Source: Christensenella timonensis
Lineage (GTDB): Bacteria > Bacillota > Clostridia > Christensenellales > Christensenellaceae
Direction of reading: 5' to 3'
Assembly (NCBI RefSeq): GCF_900087015.1
Contig: NZ_FLKP01000002.1
Span: 744,001-808,000, forward strand
Length of the DNA stretch: 64,000 bases
Position 1 is the first letter of the stretch. Each line of letters starts with the position of its first letter. A model generated the notes under the pieces. The model was given only the letters and a program-made list of their open reading frames with translations. It did no database searches and was not told where the DNA came from. Shown in pieces: positions 1 through 8,402 of the stretch. The position numbers were made by a program, and so were the translations under genes.

Positions 1-947
1 ACAAGGGCGGTGAAGATACCAAACAGGATGCAGCAAAGCGCGATGGAATGCATGCGGTTTTTAAAGCCGCCCCACACAGAGATGATGATGCCGCCGACAA
101 CGCCGCCCGCAGAAAAAATGATTTCCGTAGCGGAGAGCCGCCAGTATTCGTCGCCAAAAGTGCGCGACACCATCAGCGGCGTCAGCTGCGCGGCGGGGAC
201 GATCAAAATGAAGAACAGGGCATAGAAAATGAAGTATGCACGGAAGAATCCGCTTCCCCAAACATATTTCAGCCCGGCCTTGAGATCGTCGAAATAGCCG
301 CCCTTCTGCTTAAACAGCGCTTTTTCATGCGCGGGAACCTTTAAAAAGAACATGATGGCGATCGCAATGGCGGCAGTACCGACATCGATGAAAAACGTAT
401 ACTCCAGCTCCGTAAAAGAAAGCAGTGCGCCCGCCGCCGCAGGCGACAGGATGAACATGACGGATTGCAGGCTGCCGTTGATCCCGCCGATGCGCGTCAG
501 TTTTTCCTGCGGAACGATCTGGGGCAGGAAAGCGTTGACCGCCGGCGTTTGGATCCCCGCACCGACGGAACGTACCGCGGAGACCAGGAAGATCATCCAG
601 AGGTCGTCGTGGCCGGTCAGGAAAAAAGCCGCCAGGATAAAGGTGGCGGCCGCGGTCATTGCGTCCGCGCCGATGATCAGGAAACGGCGGTTATACCGGT
701 CGGCCCACACGCCGGAAAAGAGCGAGATCACTACCTGCGGCGCAAAAGCACAGATGGAAGAGATCGTCATGATGGCGCCTGATTGCGTGGTAAGCGTGAT
801 GTACCAGACGATGGCAAATTGCACGAGCGAAGAACCGAAAAGCGAAACGGTCTGTCCGGACAGGAACATGACGACTTTCCGCCTCCAGCCATGAAACTTC
901 GGATCGAGCGACTGGACACCCTCTGTTGCCTTGGATAATTCAGGCAT
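1..947 (-). CDS. MFS transporter, 3' end cut off by the window
   Basis: The minus-strand reading frame is open from an ATG at 947 to the window edge, giving 315 codons of a drug/metabolite efflux-type major facilitator. The product begins MPELSKATEG and has repeated hydrophobic segments from about residue 27 onward. After the second helix there is an ADRYNRR loop, the conserved cytoplasmic loop 2-3 motif of the family (G-x-x-x-D-R-x-G-R-R-like), preceded by FSGVW. A good AGGAGG ribosome site lies 6-9 bases before the start. The gene is divergent from a padR gene 200 bases away, so that regulator may control it. Substrate cannot be told from sequence. The remaining C-terminal helices lie outside the window. 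Confidence 0.88.
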   Translation of the reverse strand, partial: MPELSKATEGVQSLDPKFHGWRRKVVMFLSGQTVSLFGSSLVQFAIVWYITLTTQSGAIMTISSICAFAPQVVISLFSGVWADRYNRRFLIIGADAMTAAATFILAAFFLTGHDDLWMIFLVSAVRSVGAGIQTPAVNAFLPQIVPQEKLTRIGGINGSLQSVMFILSPAAAGALLSFTELEYTFFIDVGTAAIAIAIMFFLKVPAHEKALFKQKGGYFDDLKAGLKYVWGSGFFRAYFIFYALFFILIVPAAQLTPLMVSRTFGDEYWRLSATEIIFSAGGVVGGIIISVWGGFKNRMHSIALCCILFGIFTAL

Positions 948-1011
948 AAATGGTTTACCTCCTTTTTGCTTTGTGCCGCGGTAACCTTACCAAAAATAGG
1001 TCTGAATTGAT

Positions 1012-1040
1012 ATGTTAATATAGGAAAAAATAATTGTCAA
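1012..1040 (-). promoter_or_regulatory. Predicted sigma-A promoter of the MFS transporter gene
   Basis: On the minus strand TTGACA (1040-1035) is followed after 17 bases by TAACAT (1017-1012). It points to the MFS start at 947 and leaves a leader of about 60 bases. It sits back to back with the padR promoter. Confidence 0.65.
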
Positions 1041-1065
1041 GGGAGATAAGATATATTTTTTTGAA

Positions 1066-1101
1066 ATATACATTGACAGGCGAGGTATATGTAATTATAA
1101 T
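1066..1101 (+). promoter_or_regulatory. padR operon promoter with an inverted repeat around the -35 box
   Basis: TTGACA (1073-1078), a 17-base spacer and TATAAT (1096-1101) form a consensus promoter. ATATAC (1066-1071) and GTATAT (1085-1090) are inverted repeats 13 bases apart that flank the -35 box. PadR proteins bind inverted AT-rich repeats, so this is a plausible autoregulatory operator. That function is inferred. Confidence 0.7.
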
Positions 1102-1147
1102 GTAAATTGAAAAGTGAGATATTTGATGCGAAGGGAGGCGATATCCT

Positions 1148-1468
1148 ATGTCCTTGACGTCGGATTTGATCCGTGGGCACACGGAGACGATCATATTGGC
1201 GCAGCTGCTGAAAAAAGACAGTTATGGATATGAGATCAACAAGTCGATACAGCAGACGACGCTGGGTGAGTACGAATTGAAGGAAGCGACGCTTTATTCC
1301 GCATTTCGCAGGCTGGAAAATGCGGGAATGATCGAATCTTATTGGGGGGACGAGACCACAGGGGCGCGCAGGCGGTATTACCGCGTGACGCCGCTCGGCA
1401 GGGCTCTTTATGAAACCAACAAGGGAGACTGGGAAAAGACGAAAAAACTGATCGACAGCCTGATATAA
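1148..1468 (+). CDS. PadR family transcriptional regulator
   Basis: This 106-residue protein matches the small PadR class. It has a winged helix at the N terminus (LIRGHTETIILAQLLKKDSYGYEINKSI), the family's GY-x-x-x-x-x-I signature, a recognition helix near EATLYSAFRRLENAGMI, and a wing with the sequence RRRYYRVTPLGR. It is DNA-binding and acts as a homodimer, usually a repressor. GGAGG lies 9 bases before the ATG. It is the first gene of an operon with a HAAS-domain membrane protein and a DUF4097 protein, a common Firmicutes arrangement in which PadR controls an envelope-associated module. The divergent MFS gene is a second likely target. Confidence 0.93.
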   Translation: MSLTSDLIRGHTETIILAQLLKKDSYGYEINKSIQQTTLGEYELKEATLYSAFRRLENAGMIESYWGDETTGARRRYYRVTPLGRALYETNKGDWEKTKKLIDSLI

Positions 1469-1508
1469 CAAAAAAGTTACGGAAGGAACCATAACGGAGG
1501 GTTAAAGA

Positions 1509-2150
1509 ATGGAAGAGAATTTACGCCAATATGTGGAAAACCTGTTTGCGGACGCACCCAAGTCAAAAAAGATGATCGAGCTGCGCCAGGAAATCCTCAT
1601 GAACCTGAAGGAAAAATATTATGACCTGATCGAGTCGGGCGCGACGGAAGCGGAAGCGTTTGAAGTCGTGAAAAGCAGCGTGGGGGATGTGGATGAGCTG
1701 ATCGCCAGTGCGAGCGATTATGGCACGGTTGACCAAGTCAAGGCGGAGGCGGAGCGCAGGAGGTCGGCAAAGCTTGTGGCCATCGCTGTAGCGCTTTATA
1801 TCCTCTCGCCGGTGACGATCATCATTTTGGGAACGTCCGGGCAGCCGGTCATTGGGCTGACACTGATGTTTGCATTGATCGCAGTCGCTACGGGACTTTT
1901 GGTTTACAATAGCTCCATCAAACCCAAATATGAGAAGATGGACGATACGATGGTGGAGGAATTCAAGCAGTGGCAGGTGGAAACCAAGAAGAAAAACGAC
2001 AAGCGTTCAGCTTACCTGGGCGCGTTCTGGTCGCTGGTCGTGGCATTGTACTTCATCGTAAGCTTCCTGACGATGGCCTGGTATATCACGTGGATCATCT
2101 TTTTGATCGCGGCGGCAATCGAGCAGATCATCAAGGCCTCCGCCAAGTAA
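1509..2150 (+). CDS. HAAS/permease-prefix domain membrane protein
   Basis: The 213-residue product begins with a helical cytoplasmic region of about 75 residues that carries the DLIESGATEAEAFEVVKSSVGDVDEL-type HAAS motif (DUF1700 / permease prefix domain). This region resembles those that follow PadR genes. A helical linker is followed by two hydrophobic segments at about residues 95-140 and two more at about 170-208. GGAGG precedes the ATG by 7 bases. It lies 40 bases after padR and 10 bases before the DUF4097 gene, so the three are almost certainly cotranscribed. The molecular role is not known; HAAS proteins are thought to relay envelope signals to PadR. Family assignment is good, function is inference. 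Confidence 0.82.
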   Translation: MEENLRQYVENLFADAPKSKKMIELRQEILMNLKEKYYDLIESGATEAEAFEVVKSSVGDVDELIASASDYGTVDQVKAEAERRRSAKLVAIAVALYILSPVTIIILGTSGQPVIGLTLMFALIAVATGLLVYNSSIKPKYEKMDDTMVEEFKQWQVETKKKNDKRSAYLGAFWSLVVALYFIVSFLTMAWYITWIIFLIAAAIEQIIKASAK

Positions 2151-2160
2151 GGATGGTATA

Positions 2161-3168
2161 TTGAAAATGAGTAAAATTGGTAAAATTGTGATATGGACAG
2201 TGGTTGCGGTGATCCTTGCCGTGATCCTGGTATGGGGCATCGTCGGCGGGACGATGTGGAACAATGCATGGTCGGGCGTATCCAATATATTTTCAAATGT
2301 GGGCATCAACTTAAACGGCTTCTTTGACCAACTGCCGGAGGATGCGCAGACGAGTACAAATTTTGAGAAAGACGCGGGCGGGATCAACCGGGTCTCGCTG
2401 CAATTTGTAGACGAACGCGTGGAGGTCGTGGCCTCTGACGACAAGGTGATCCGTGCGGAGCAGACGAGCAAGGGGCAGCTTGACGACGACGATATCATGC
2501 ATTACGGCGTGAAGAACGGGGAGCTGCTCGTGCAGAGCGGCAGGGCCAAACAAACGATTTTCACGAACTGGGGCAGGAATAAGGATATCAGGATCACCCT
2601 TTATATCCCGAGGGAATATGCCGGCATCCTCGAAGTGAGTACGGTTTCCGGCTTGATCAACGTACAGGGCGTAAGCGCAGAGCGCGGTACGTTTGACACG
2701 ACATCCGGCGCGATTACCCTAAACGACGGTACGTTTGGGAAAATAAAAACCGACAGCACCAGCGGGAACATCGAGGCGGGCAGGATCACAGCGGATATTT
2801 TCCATGCGAATTCCGTTTCCGGGGAGATTTCGGCGGAAGGGACGCTTTTGGAAACCGATATTTCCAGCACGTCCGGTTCGGTAGATATCGTCACGGCGGA
2901 AGCAAAAGAATTCTCGGCAGATACGACAAGCGGTACGGTGCGCTTTGCATGCGGCAACGCGGACAACCTGGAAAAGATATCTGCGGACACGGTTTCGGGC
3001 GCGGTGGAGATTACCCTGCCGGAAAACGACGGGTTCAAGTTATCGTTCGATACGGTATCCGGCAGTACGCGCAACGACTTCGCGATGAAAAATGATGAAT
3101 ACAAAAACGGCGGAATCGATATCAATATCAATACGGTGTCGGGATCGCTTGATATCATTAACCGCTAA
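2161..3168 (+). CDS. DUF4097 family beta-strand repeat protein, membrane anchored
   Basis: The 335-residue protein has one N-terminal membrane segment (about residues 9-30, VIWTVVAVILAVILVWGIVGG). A long extracytoplasmic right-handed beta repeat follows, in which T/S-x-SG-x-I/V motifs recur (STVSGLINV, DTTSGAITL, DSTSGNIEA, NSVSGEISA, DTVSGAVEI, NTVSGSLDI). This is the DUF4097 putative adhesin/bactofilin-like fold. The start is taken as TTG 2161 because AAGGA sits about 7 bases upstream; an in-frame ATG at 2167 is the alternative. It is the last gene of the padR operon. These modules usually answer cell-envelope stress, but no ligand is known. Confidence 0.87.
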   Translation: MKMSKIGKIVIWTVVAVILAVILVWGIVGGTMWNNAWSGVSNIFSNVGINLNGFFDQLPEDAQTSTNFEKDAGGINRVSLQFVDERVEVVASDDKVIRAEQTSKGQLDDDDIMHYGVKNGELLVQSGRAKQTIFTNWGRNKDIRITLYIPREYAGILEVSTVSGLINVQGVSAERGTFDTTSGAITLNDGTFGKIKTDSTSGNIEAGRITADIFHANSVSGEISAEGTLLETDISSTSGSVDIVTAEAKEFSADTTSGTVRFACGNADNLEKISADTVSGAVEITLPENDGFKLSFDTVSGSTRNDFAMKNDEYKNGGIDININTVSGSLDIINR

Positions 3169-3215
3169 ATTTAATGATATTTTAAGAATTTCTTAGGAGT
3201 TTAATATTGCCGGTG

Positions 3216-3224
3216 TGGTAAAAT
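3216..3224 (+). promoter_or_regulatory. Extended -10 promoter element before the acyltransferase gene
   Basis: TGG followed directly by TAAAAT (3219-3224) forms an extended -10. No strong -35 is seen. The coding start is 25 bases downstream, with AAAAGGGG as ribosome site. Confidence 0.5.
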
Positions 3225-3248
3225 GAAAGAGGATAGAAAAGGGGCTTT

Positions 3249-4532
3249 ATGGACAGCGGATATAAACTGGATACGGCGGCGACACTCTTTCCGCCCGTGA
3301 CGCGAAAAACGAATACGTCCATTTACCGGATCGCAGCGGTGCTGCAAACGCAGGTGGACGCGGCGGTATTGCAGCAGGCAGCCGACGCAGTGCTGAAGCG
3401 CTTTCCGATGTTTACCGTGAAGCTCGTTTCCACCGCTTTTGACCAGCGGTTTGAACAGGTGGACGCGCCGTTTCTGGTCGCGCGGGAGGAAGAGTACCCG
3501 TGCGGGATGCTGGGCGAAGAGGAAAACAACGGCTACCTGTTCCGTATCCTGTACCATGAAAAGAAAATATCGCTGGAAATGTTCCATGCCCTATCGGACG
3601 GGACGGGCGCGGTCGAATTTATGAAGACGCTGCTGCTGGCGTATTTCAGGTTGCAGGGCAGGCGGATCGACCCGCAGGGGATGGTTCTCCTGCCGGAGGA
3701 TGCGCCGACGGACGAGGAAGCGGAGGACGCGCTGCTGCGTTACCATGAAAGGGCGCACAAGAAGAAGATCAAAAAAGCGCCGGCGGCATTCAAGATCAAA
3801 GGAACGCTTTTTGAGCCGTACGGACATAACATCGTACAGGGCGTTGTGGCCGTAGACGCACTCAAGGCGGCGGCAAAACGTTACGGCACGACGATCACCG
3901 TGTACTTGACCGCGCTGGCGGCATATTCCATCTATCACGAGGAGGTGCGCGAGGGAATCGACGAGGAGCCGATCGTGCTTTCTGTACCGGTGAACCTGCG
4001 CGGCTTTTTCCCGTCAAAGACGCTGCGGAATTTTTTCTGTATCGCCAATATCACGATCCCTACCGGCGGGCATTTGACATTCGATGCGATCCTTGCTATG
4101 GTTAGGACGCAGCTTAGTGAAAAGACGGAAACGGACAACCTCAAAAGCGCGGTGGCGGAAAGCTGCGGCGTGATGGAAAACCCGGTGGTGCAGGGAGTCC
4201 CGCGTTTTATGCGGGATGCGGGCACGCGGTTTGTGTTTGCGTTTTTCAGTGAGGATGTAAAGACCATGACGGTCTCCAACGTCGGGCAGGTCATGCTGCC
4301 GGACGATATGAAACCGCTCGTTGACCGTATGGAGGCGGTGATCTATCCGACGGAGAGAAGCCCGGTCAACTGTTGTATGTGTTCGGTGAACGGCAAAATG
4401 ACGATCTCGTTTATCCGTTCGATCGAGGAGGCGGATACCATCCGCTATTTCTTCCGCTATCTGGCCCGGAATGTGAGCCCGGAAATAGAAATCTATACCA
4501 ACAATTGGGGTATTTGTGATGAAAAGCTGTGA
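3249..4532 (+). CDS. Condensation-domain (alcohol acetyltransferase-like) protein
   Basis: The 427-residue soluble protein belongs to the chloramphenicol-acetyltransferase/NRPS condensation superfamily. Residues around 113-122 read FHALSDGTGAVEF, equivalent to the catalytic HHxxxDG motif with one His and the DG retained. A later LSVPVNLRGFFPSKTLRNFF segment matches the conserved N-L-R region of these acyltransferases. The family transfers acyl groups between CoA or carrier thioesters and alcohols or amines; the substrate here is unknown. It overlaps the downstream DUF6320 gene by about 14 bases. This pair recurs in Clostridia from memory, which suggests a joint role, perhaps in modifying a lipid or surface molecule. 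It is a single domain, not part of an NRPS. Confidence 0.82.
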   Translation: MDSGYKLDTAATLFPPVTRKTNTSIYRIAAVLQTQVDAAVLQQAADAVLKRFPMFTVKLVSTAFDQRFEQVDAPFLVAREEEYPCGMLGEEENNGYLFRILYHEKKISLEMFHALSDGTGAVEFMKTLLLAYFRLQGRRIDPQGMVLLPEDAPTDEEAEDALLRYHERAHKKKIKKAPAAFKIKGTLFEPYGHNIVQGVVAVDALKAAAKRYGTTITVYLTALAAYSIYHEEVREGIDEEPIVLSVPVNLRGFFPSKTLRNFFCIANITIPTGGHLTFDAILAMVRTQLSEKTETDNLKSAVAESCGVMENPVVQGVPRFMRDAGTRFVFAFFSEDVKTMTVSNVGQVMLPDDMKPLVDRMEAVIYPTERSPVNCCMCSVNGKMTISFIRSIEEADTIRYFFRYLARNVSPEIEIYTNNWGICDEKL

Positions 4533-5205
4533 ATATTGTAATGTGAGGGTGGACGAAAACTTAAAGACGTGCCCGCTGTGCGGAAAGAAGCTTTCGGGAA
4601 GTACGGAAGGCGCTGTGGAGCAAACGTATCCGCGCTACGGGACACAGGCGGCAAGGGAAGCCCTGCCGGCAGGAAACGGCCGCTATTTTGCCTTGGCCAT
4701 AACCATGATGATCATCGCGGTATGTGCGTTTGTGAACCTGCTGACGCGTGGGGAAGCGGGCGGTTACTGGTTTTTGGACGTCGCCGTTATCTTAGGGTAT
4801 CTCTGGGTGTTGGTGCTGCACACGATCCGTTCCAAATCGCGCGGGAGCGTGAAATTTTTTGTGCAGGTGGGTATGATCTCACTGATGCTTATCGTATTTG
4901 ATTTAAACGCGGGCAGCGGGCTTTGGTCGCTGCTGTTCGGGCTGCCTATCGAAGCCGTGGCGATGATCTCGCTGGCGACTTTCATCGTCTGCCGCCGAAA
5001 GATGCTGTGGGGCGAATACCTGCTGTATGGCTTCATGATCCTGTTCATTGGCTTTGCGCCCATGATCGCGGTGGAAATGGGGATCGTGCCGATGTTCTGG
5101 ACATTCTTCATGAGCGCGGGATATTCCGTGGTGACATTCCTGTTCATGCTGATGTTTGCAAACAAGCAGTACAAGCAAACGGCGGTGAAGCGGGTGCGTT
5201 TTTAG
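4519..5205 (+). CDS. DUF6320-type zinc-ribbon membrane protein
   Basis: The product is about 228 residues. It starts with a four-cysteine zinc ribbon (C-x2-C at CEYC and C-x2-C at CPLC, residues about 3-20). A short linker and about six membrane helices between residues 55 and 220 follow. The ATG at 4519 lies inside the end of the previous gene and is preceded by GGGG; a GTG at 4516 is also in frame. Translational coupling to the acyltransferase suggests the two work together, for example with this protein anchoring or supplying a lipid substrate. That is inference; no catalytic residues are recognisable. Confidence 0.78.
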   Translation: MKSCEYCNVRVDENLKTCPLCGKKLSGSTEGAVEQTYPRYGTQAAREALPAGNGRYFALAITMMIIAVCAFVNLLTRGEAGGYWFLDVAVILGYLWVLVLHTIRSKSRGSVKFFVQVGMISLMLIVFDLNAGSGLWSLLFGLPIEAVAMISLATFIVCRRKMLWGEYLLYGFMILFIGFAPMIAVEMGIVPMFWTFFMSAGYSVVTFLFMLMFANKQYKQTAVKRVRF

Positions 5206-5270
5206 GGAGAGGAAAACAAGAGGAAATACCCGGTGCTCCTGCTGCTTGCAGGCTCCGGTGGGAAGGATAG

Positions 5271-5298
5271 GCCGCTGCCTTTCGAGGGGCGGTTTTTT
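5271..5298 (+). terminator. Rho-independent terminator after the DUF6320 gene
   Basis: CCGCTGCC and GGGGCGG form a short imperfect stem, followed by six T at 5293-5298. The 223-base gap to the next gene holds nothing else I can recognise. Confidence 0.6.
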
Positions 5299-5428
5299 CG
5301 TATGGTAAAGGATTTTGTGATTGCCCTCCCATACGTTACGTGATATGATATATCCCATGAAGTACATTTCCGACCGTGTGTTTTATATGCATCTTGTTTA
5401 ACCCTATTTAATACATGACGAGGATGAT

Positions 5429-7705
5429 ATGGAAAAGAAGCAAAAGATCGTGCAACAACGGATTTATATCATTGCGGCGGTTGCATGCGTTGCCTTTTTA
5501 TTGGCGAGCGTGCTTTTTTTGCGTTATGCCATCGATGAAAACAAGCGGGAAACACAGGAATATATGCAGGAGGTCGCGCAACAAAGCAAGCTTGCCGTGG
5601 ACAAGCAGGTACAGGGGGATTTTCAAACGCTGGAAGGGATCGCGGGAATACTTGGTGCAATGGACAATCTCGATTTTGAAGCGCTGCTGCCCGTGATTAA
5701 CGATATCAACCAGGAGAATGCGTTCATCCGTATGGGCTTTACGGACAGGAGCGGACTTACGGATGGCGTAGATATCGACGGTACTGTCTATAAGGATATT
5801 GACCTGAAGGACAAAGGGTTTGTGGAGCGGGCCTACGCAGGCGAAGAAGTCCTTACCAAAACGCAGTGGGCCGAAACGAACGATTTTTGGGTGAACTATT
5901 ATGCGGTGCCGATCTGGCATAACGGCGAGGTCGTCAAAGTATTGTGCGCAGTCAATAATTCTGGCGCGTTCAGCGAGATCATGGATACGTCCATGTTTGA
6001 CGGCAAGGGCTATGCCAGTATCATCGACAAGGATGGTAACTATATCATCCGTTCCAACCATCCGTCGCTCGACCAGGACAGGGACGCGCGCAACCTGTTT
6101 GAATTATACCCTTTTTCCACGGAAGAAAAGGATCGCATGCGCGCGGACTTTGAGCGGGGAGAAAGCGGGTTTGTTGAATATACCCATCGGGGCGTCCGTA
6201 TGTGGGCTTCGTATACGCCGCTCGAGGTGAACGGCTGGTATATTTTCAGCGTTGTCCCGGAGGCGGAGATCAACGAAACGTTTACCATGATGACGTGGGG
6301 GCTTGTAGGAATCATCGTGGGGGCGATCCTCGTGTTTGTGTTCTTGATGGTATTGATCAAACGTACCAACGACAAAGGTATCCGGGCGCTGCGCAAAATG
6401 GCTTTTACCGACCAACTGACGGGATACCGCAATTATCCGAAATTTTTGATCGATGTGCGCAAAATGTTGGGCCGCAAACGGGATAAAGTATATTCATTGT
6501 GGTACAGTGATTTGAAGAATTTCAAGACGGTAAATGCCATGTTTGGATACGACGTGGGCGACAGGATATTGAAATTCTGGGCAGGCCTGATTGAATCTGA
6601 TATGCGGGAAGGAGAAACCTTCTGCCGCGTATCGGGAGATAACTTTGTCGTGTTGCGCGAATATATTTCGCAGGAGGAATCCTTGCGGCGATTCCATTGG
6701 ATCGTCAGCAGCCTGGAGGCATTTCCTGATACGGCGAAGCGCGGGTACAAGCTGGAAATGTGTTCGGGCATTTATGTCATTGGAGAAGACGACGGGGACA
6801 TGACTATCAACGACATGATGGACGCGGCAAATGTGGCGCAAAAATCCGTCAAGAACTTAAGCGGGGCGCGGGTCGCTTTCTATTCGGCGGAGATGCACAA
6901 GAAGATCGTGCGCGAGGCAGAGATGGAAGCAAGAATGGAAAGCGCGCTTCTCAATGGCGAATTCCAGGTGTACATGCAGCCAAAGATCGACATCCAGCAT
7001 GGCGATACCATCGCAGGGGCGGAAGCGCTGGTGCGGTGGATCAGCCCGAAAGACGGTTTTTTGGCGCCGGGCGAATTCATCCCGCTGTTTGAACGCAACG
7101 GATTTGTAATCCGGCTGGATGAATATATGTTTGAATCGGTATGCAGGATGTATCGGGAGCGGCTGGATGGCGGCCTGAAAATGCCTGTCGTGATCTCTGT
7201 GAACGTTTCGCGGCTGTGCATGCTGCAACCGGGATTTGTGGAACGCTATATTGGGATCAAGAATCAATACCGTATACCGGACAGATGCATTGAGCTTGAA
7301 TTTACGGAAAGTATTGCCTTTGACAACCATGCCCTGTTCCGCAGCATTGTAAAAGAATTCCAGGAAAACGGGTTTTTGTGTTCGCTGGACGACTTCGGTG
7401 CGGGACATTCGTCGCTCAATATTTTGAAAGACTTGCCCATGGATGTGCTCAAGATCGACATGCTTTTCTTCCGCGAAGGAGAGAACGCGCACCGCGCCCG
7501 CGAGGTCGTGAAGGGCATCGTCAACATGGCGAAGGCCCTGCATATGAAAACTGTGGCTGAGGGTGTGGAGTCTTTGGAGCAAGTCGAATTTCTGCGCAGG
7601 ATCGGCTGCGATGTGGTGCAGGGTTATGTATTCTCGAAGCCCCTGCCGATCGCGGAATTTGACGACTTTGTAGCATTATGTGAAAAGCGTGAAGAAAACC
7701 AATAA
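5429..7705 (+). CDS. Cache-GGDEF-EAL cyclic-di-GMP protein, degenerate GGDEF
   Basis: This 758-residue membrane sensor has a helix at about residues 10-30, an extracellular double-Cache-like region to about 285 (with DGVDIDGTVYKDIDLKDKGFVERA and the WVNYYAVPI strand), a second helix at about 288-312, then GGDEF and EAL domains. The GGDEF signature reads SGDNF, so diguanylate cyclase activity is unlikely. The EAL domain keeps the catalytic set: EALVRW, VNVSR, ELEFTES, DDFGAG, LKID, AEGVE and QGY. It should therefore hydrolyse c-di-GMP to pGpG, with the GGDEF perhaps binding GTP or serving as regulator. The ATG at 5429 is preceded by AGGA. It is monocistronic. Extracellular small molecules probably tune it. 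Confidence 0.93.
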   Translation: MEKKQKIVQQRIYIIAAVACVAFLLASVLFLRYAIDENKRETQEYMQEVAQQSKLAVDKQVQGDFQTLEGIAGILGAMDNLDFEALLPVINDINQENAFIRMGFTDRSGLTDGVDIDGTVYKDIDLKDKGFVERAYAGEEVLTKTQWAETNDFWVNYYAVPIWHNGEVVKVLCAVNNSGAFSEIMDTSMFDGKGYASIIDKDGNYIIRSNHPSLDQDRDARNLFELYPFSTEEKDRMRADFERGESGFVEYTHRGVRMWASYTPLEVNGWYIFSVVPEAEINETFTMMTWGLVGIIVGAILVFVFLMVLIKRTNDKGIRALRKMAFTDQLTGYRNYPKFLIDVRKMLGRKRDKVYSLWYSDLKNFKTVNAMFGYDVGDRILKFWAGLIESDMREGETFCRVSGDNFVVLREYISQEESLRRFHWIVSSLEAFPDTAKRGYKLEMCSGIYVIGEDDGDMTINDMMDAANVAQKSVKNLSGARVAFYSAEMHKKIVREAEMEARMESALLNGEFQVYMQPKIDIQHGDTIAGAEALVRWISPKDGFLAPGEFIPLFERNGFVIRLDEYMFESVCRMYRERLDGGLKMPVVISVNVSRLCMLQPGFVERYIGIKNQYRIPDRCIELEFTESIAFDNHALFRSIVKEFQENGFLCSLDDFGAGHSSLNILKDLPMDVLKIDMLFFREGENAHRAREVVKGIVNMAKALHMKTVAEGVESLEQVEFLRRIGCDVVQGYVFSKPLPIAEFDDFVALCEKREENQ

Positions 7706-7770
7706 AAAGTTGTGCTGGATATTTGGCAAAGATGAAAAATGCGCAAAGCAAAAACATAACCTGGTTTTTA

Positions 7771-7779
7771 TGGTATGAT
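7771..7779 (+). promoter_or_regulatory. Extended -10 promoter element before the tandem tetR genes
   Basis: TGG followed by TATGAT (7774-7779) lies about 38 bases before the first tetR start. The same TATGGTATrnT form recurs before dnaX and ogg in this window. Confidence 0.5.
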
Positions 7780-7817
7780 AAAGGCCAGTACAAGAAGAAA
7801 GACGGCAAAAGATACAG

Positions 7818-8402
7818 ATGCGGGAACAAAAAAGCAGGGAACAAAGAAACAAACTGATAGAAAAAGGAATCGAGCTGATTCGTAAGCATGGGATGAAAGA
7901 TTTTTCTGTCCGGAAAATTGCGCGGGAATGCGGCATGACGCCTAAGGGGCCGTACAATTATTTTGAAGGTGTGGATGATTTTTATAATGAAATCAAAAAT
8001 AAAATCCTGCGCCAGCTGATGGGGCACCTGTATTCCGATACAATCTTGCAGGAAAAGGATCCGGTGGAACGATTCATGAAGCTGGAACGGGCATATTATA
8101 CTTATTATGAACAATACTTCCGCCTGCTGAGCCAAATTTTTGCGCAAAGCCCAATGACGCAATATTATATTGAGGAAACGGGGGAAATCTGGCGCTACGT
8201 GACGGATTACCCGTTTTTGATGGACGAAGGTGAGGAACGCAGCGTGGTATGCTATAAACATATGGTGTTAAGCGCCCTGCTCGAAGGCATGCCCTATACT
8301 GTGGATAAGGGCAGCGGGGACTGGGAACAGCACATCCGCAGCATCGTAAACACGGCGCTTGATTGTTTGGACGGCGCGATTTTTGAAGGCGGTGCAAAAT
8401 GA
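7818..8402 (+). CDS. TetR family transcriptional regulator, first of a coupled pair
   Basis: The 194-residue protein has the TetR helix-turn-helix at residues about 10-55 (GIELIRKHGMKDFSVRKIARECGMTPKGPYNYFEGVDDFY). The usual LYYHF is here PYNYF. The C-terminal ligand domain is not assignable. AAGAAAG upstream of the ATG serves as ribosome site. It overlaps the next tetR by four bases (ATGA), so the two are made together and may form a heterodimer or act on related operators. No obvious efflux target is adjacent; the EAL gene upstream ends 112 bases away. Confidence 0.92.
   Translation: MREQKSREQRNKLIEKGIELIRKHGMKDFSVRKIARECGMTPKGPYNYFEGVDDFYNEIKNKILRQLMGHLYSDTILQEKDPVERFMKLERAYYTYYEQYFRLLSQIFAQSPMTQYYIEETGEIWRYVTDYPFLMDEGEERSVVCYKHMVLSALLEGMPYTVDKGSGDWEQHIRSIVNTALDCLDGAIFEGGAK

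Noticed and set aside
1037-1492. A 151-codon minus-strand frame over padR.
   Set aside because: It overlaps the whole of padR and its promoter; the composition is that of an antisense shadow.
5206-5428. Possible small gene between the DUF6320 and EAL genes (frames at 5144-5367).
   Set aside because: They lack ribosome sites and overlap the terminator; nothing resembles a protein family.
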